Shown: positions 62,203 through 64,000 of the stretch, in pieces
How positions within the stretch are numbered: position 1 is the first letter of the stretch
Layout of the letters: each line of letters opens with the position of its first letter
Assembly: GCF_013466605.1 (NCBI RefSeq)
Contig: NZ_CP059162.1
Span: 1,240,001-1,304,000 of the forward strand
Source of the DNA: Pseudomonas chlororaphis subsp. aurantiaca
GTDB lineage: Bacteria; Pseudomonadota; Gammaproteobacteria; Pseudomonadales; Pseudomonadaceae
Reading direction: 5' to 3'
DNA: 64,000 nucleotides
Translations under genes and position numbers: made by a program
Notes under the pieces: generated by a model
Seen by the model: only the letters and a program-made list of their open reading frames with translations
What the model was told of the DNA's origin: nothing
Database searches by the model: none

Positions 62203-64000
62203 ATGAAACGTCTGCTGCTAACTGCGGTTCTCTCCGTATTGATGATCGCCGAAGTTCACGCCGAGTCCTTCACTATCTCCGATATCCGCGTCAACGGCCT
62301 CCAGCGGGTCTCCGCGGGTAGCGTCTTTGGGGCCTTGCCGCTGAACGTCGGTGAGCAGGCGGACGATCGTCGCCTCGTGGAATCCACTCGTGCGCTGTTC
62401 AAAACCGGCTTCTTTCAAGATATCCAGCTGGGCCGCGATGGCAATGTCCTGGTCATCACGGTAGTCGAGCGTCCATCCGTCGCCAGTATCGAAATCGAAG
62501 GCAACAAGGCGATTTCCACTGAAGACCTGATGAAAGGCCTCAAGCAATCCGGTCTCGCGGAAGGTGAAATCTTCCAGCGTGCGACCCTTGAAGGTGTTCG
62601 TAACGAACTGCAGCGCCAATATGTCGCACAGGGCCGCTACTCGGCCACCGTCGATACCGAAGTGGTCCCGCAGCCGCGCAACCGTGTGGCGTTGAAGGTC
62701 AATATCAACGAAGGCACCGTAGCCGCCATCCAGCACATCAACGTCGTGGGCAATACCGTATTCCCGGACGAAGACCTGGTTGATCTGTTCGAGCTGAAAA
62801 CCACCAACTGGCTGTCGTTCTTCAAGAACGATGACAAGTATGCCCGTGAGAAGCTGTCCGGTGACCTGGAGCGCCTGCGTTCCTACTACCTGGACCGTGG
62901 CTATATCAACATGGATATCGCTTCGACCCAGGTTTCGATCACCCCGGACAAGAAACACGTCTACATCACTGTGAACGTCAACGAAGGCGAGAAGTACAGC
63001 GTTCGTGACGTGAAGCTCAGCGGTGACCTGAAAGTGCCTGAAGACCAGGTCAAGTCGCTGCTGCTGGTCGAGAAGGGCCAGGTGTTCTCGCGCAAACTGA
63101 TGACCACCACTTCCGAGCTGATCACCCGTCGCCTGGGCAACGAGGGTTATACCTTCGCCAACGTCAACGGTGTTCCGCAGCCTCACGACGAAGATCATAC
63201 GGTCGATATCACTTTTGTGGTCGATCCCGGCAAGCGTGCCTACGTGAACCGCATCAACTTCCGCGGCAACACCAAGTCCGAAGACGAAGTGCTGCGTCGC
63301 GAAATGCGTCAGATGGAAGGTGGCTGGGCTTCGACCTACCTGATCGACCAGTCCAAGACCCGTCTGGAGCGCCTGGGCTTCTTCAAGGAAGTCAACGTCG
63401 AAACCCCGGCCGTGCCAGGTGTCGACGACCAGGTAGACGTCAACTACGCAGTAGAAGAGCAGGCTTCCGGTTCGATTACCGCCAGCGTCGGTTTCGCCCA
63501 GAGCGCCGGTCTGATCCTCGGTGGTTCGATCACCCAGAACAACTTCCTGGGTACCGGTAACAAGGTCAGTATCGGCCTGACCCGCAGCGAATACCAAAGC
63601 CGTTACAACTTCGGTTATGTCGACCCCTACTGGACTGCCGATGGCGTGAGCCTGGGTTACAACGCGTTCTATCGCACCACCGACTACGACGACCTCGATG
63701 TCGACGTGGCGAGCTATGCGGTAGACAGCCTGGGTGCCGGCGTCAGCGTTGGTTACCCGATCAGCGAGACTTCGCGTCTGACCTTCGGCCTGACCGCGCA
63801 GCAGGACAAGATCAAGACCGGTCGTTATACCGTCGACGAAATCTTCGACTTCGTGAACCGCGAAGGCGACAACTACCTGAACTTCAAGGCTTCGGCCGGC
63901 TGGTCCGAGTCGACCCTGAACAAAGGTGTCCTGGCGACCCGTGGTCATTCCCAGAGCCTGGTGCTGGAAGCCACTACTCCGGGCAGCGACCTGTCGTTCT
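62203..64000 (+). CDS. bamA: Outer-membrane protein assembly factor BamA, 5' part
   Basis: 599 residues visible of about 790; the C-terminal barrel is cut by the right edge. Signal peptide LLLTAVLSVLMIAEVHA with a cleavage site before ES. Five POTRA domains span about residues 22-420 (first strand FTISDIRVNGLQRVSAGSV, the fifth near KRAYVNRINFRGNTK). The barrel begins around SGSITASVGFAQSAGLILGG. BamA folds and inserts outer-membrane proteins and is essential. AAAGGA precedes the ATG. Confidence 0.98.
   Translation, partial: MKRLLLTAVLSVLMIAEVHAESFTISDIRVNGLQRVSAGSVFGALPLNVGEQADDRRLVESTRALFKTGFFQDIQLGRDGNVLVITVVERPSVASIEIEGNKAISTEDLMKGLKQSGLAEGEIFQRATLEGVRNELQRQYVAQGRYSATVDTEVVPQPRNRVALKVNINEGTVAAIQHINVVGNTVFPDEDLVDLFELKTTNWLSFFKNDDKYAREKLSGDLERLRSYYLDRGYINMDIASTQVSITPDKKHVYITVNVNEGEKYSVRDVKLSGDLKVPEDQVKSLLLVEKGQVFSRKLMTTTSELITRRLGNEGYTFANVNGVPQPHDEDHTVDITFVVDPGKRAYVNRINFRGNTKSEDEVLRREMRQMEGGWASTYLIDQSKTRLERLGFFKEVNVETPAVPGVDDQVDVNYAVEEQASGSITASVGFAQSAGLILGGSITQNNFLGTGNKVSIGLTRSEYQSRYNFGYVDPYWTADGVSLGYNAFYRTTDYDDLDVDVASYAVDSLGAGVSVGYPISETSRLTFGLTAQQDKIKTGRYTVDEIFDFVNREGDNYLNFKASAGWSESTLNKGVLATRGHSQSLVLEATTPGSDLSF

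Noticed and set aside
62218..63948. 576-codon minus-strand ORF opposite bamA
   Set aside because: Shadow of bamA. Val/Asp-rich composition results from reversing a highly biased frame.

Overview
The window is a stretch of core chromosome from a fluorescent Pseudomonas, most likely the P. fluorescens / P. protegens / P. chlororaphis group. This rests on high-GC codon use, the typical fluorescent-pseudomonad REP repeats (core GTAGGAGCGA...), and a gene order that, from memory, matches the P. aeruginosa wspA-to-bamA block almost gene for gene. I see no prophage, insertion sequence, CRISPR array, tRNA or rRNA gene, and no obvious genomic island. Most of what is worth a second look is small: leaders, operators, repeats and a few uncharacterised proteins.

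Layout. Positions 1-2650 hold the 5' part of an aminobutyraldehyde dehydrogenase (patD-like), its LysR regulator and a DUF533 membrane protein. Positions 2875-11377 hold the complete wsp surface-sensing operon (wspABCDEF and wspR), which feeds a membrane signal into cyclic-di-GMP synthesis. prfB (with its programmed frameshift) and lysS follow. Positions 14293-20313 carry a TetR regulator and a poorly known envelope module (two lipoproteins, a QEGLA/HExxxH protein, a small membrane protein), then the convergent lptF/DUF4398 pair and a small possible DNA-binding protein. Next come ppc, adk, tsaB, a DUF72 gene, a PEP mutase/isocitrate lyase family gene, a protein with an internal duplication, and rsmJ.

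Positions 28725-33635 hold the mexL-mexJK efflux locus, with a divergent regulator and no outer-membrane gene. The minus-strand plsB-ybaY-DUF4197 group, a cold-shock gene with a structured leader, rlmA-dapE, the beta-glucan synthase ndvB, tcdA, the csdA-csdE sulfur-transfer pair, dapD, an ArsC-like reductase and a Na+/H+ antiporter follow.

The right end is an essential-gene region. The minus-strand group map-glnD-dapC diverges from rpsB-tsf. Then comes pyrH-frr-uppS-cdsA-dxr-rseP-bamA, which links translation, nucleotide, isoprenoid, phospholipid and outer-membrane biogenesis. bamA runs off the right edge.

The main candidate novelties are: two sequences resembling extracytoplasmic-stress sigma factor (AlgU) promoters, one upstream of lptF and one upstream of pyrH; mutually exclusive hairpins in the cold-shock leader; a nested inverted repeat over the tcdA -10 box; a 12-mer shared by the patD and lysR upstream regions; a cysteine/histidine cluster in WspD; the HExxxH protein module; and the tandem-duplicated protein at 27171-27791. 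No entirely new system is evident. All functional statements come from reading motifs and recalled family knowledge; no search was run.
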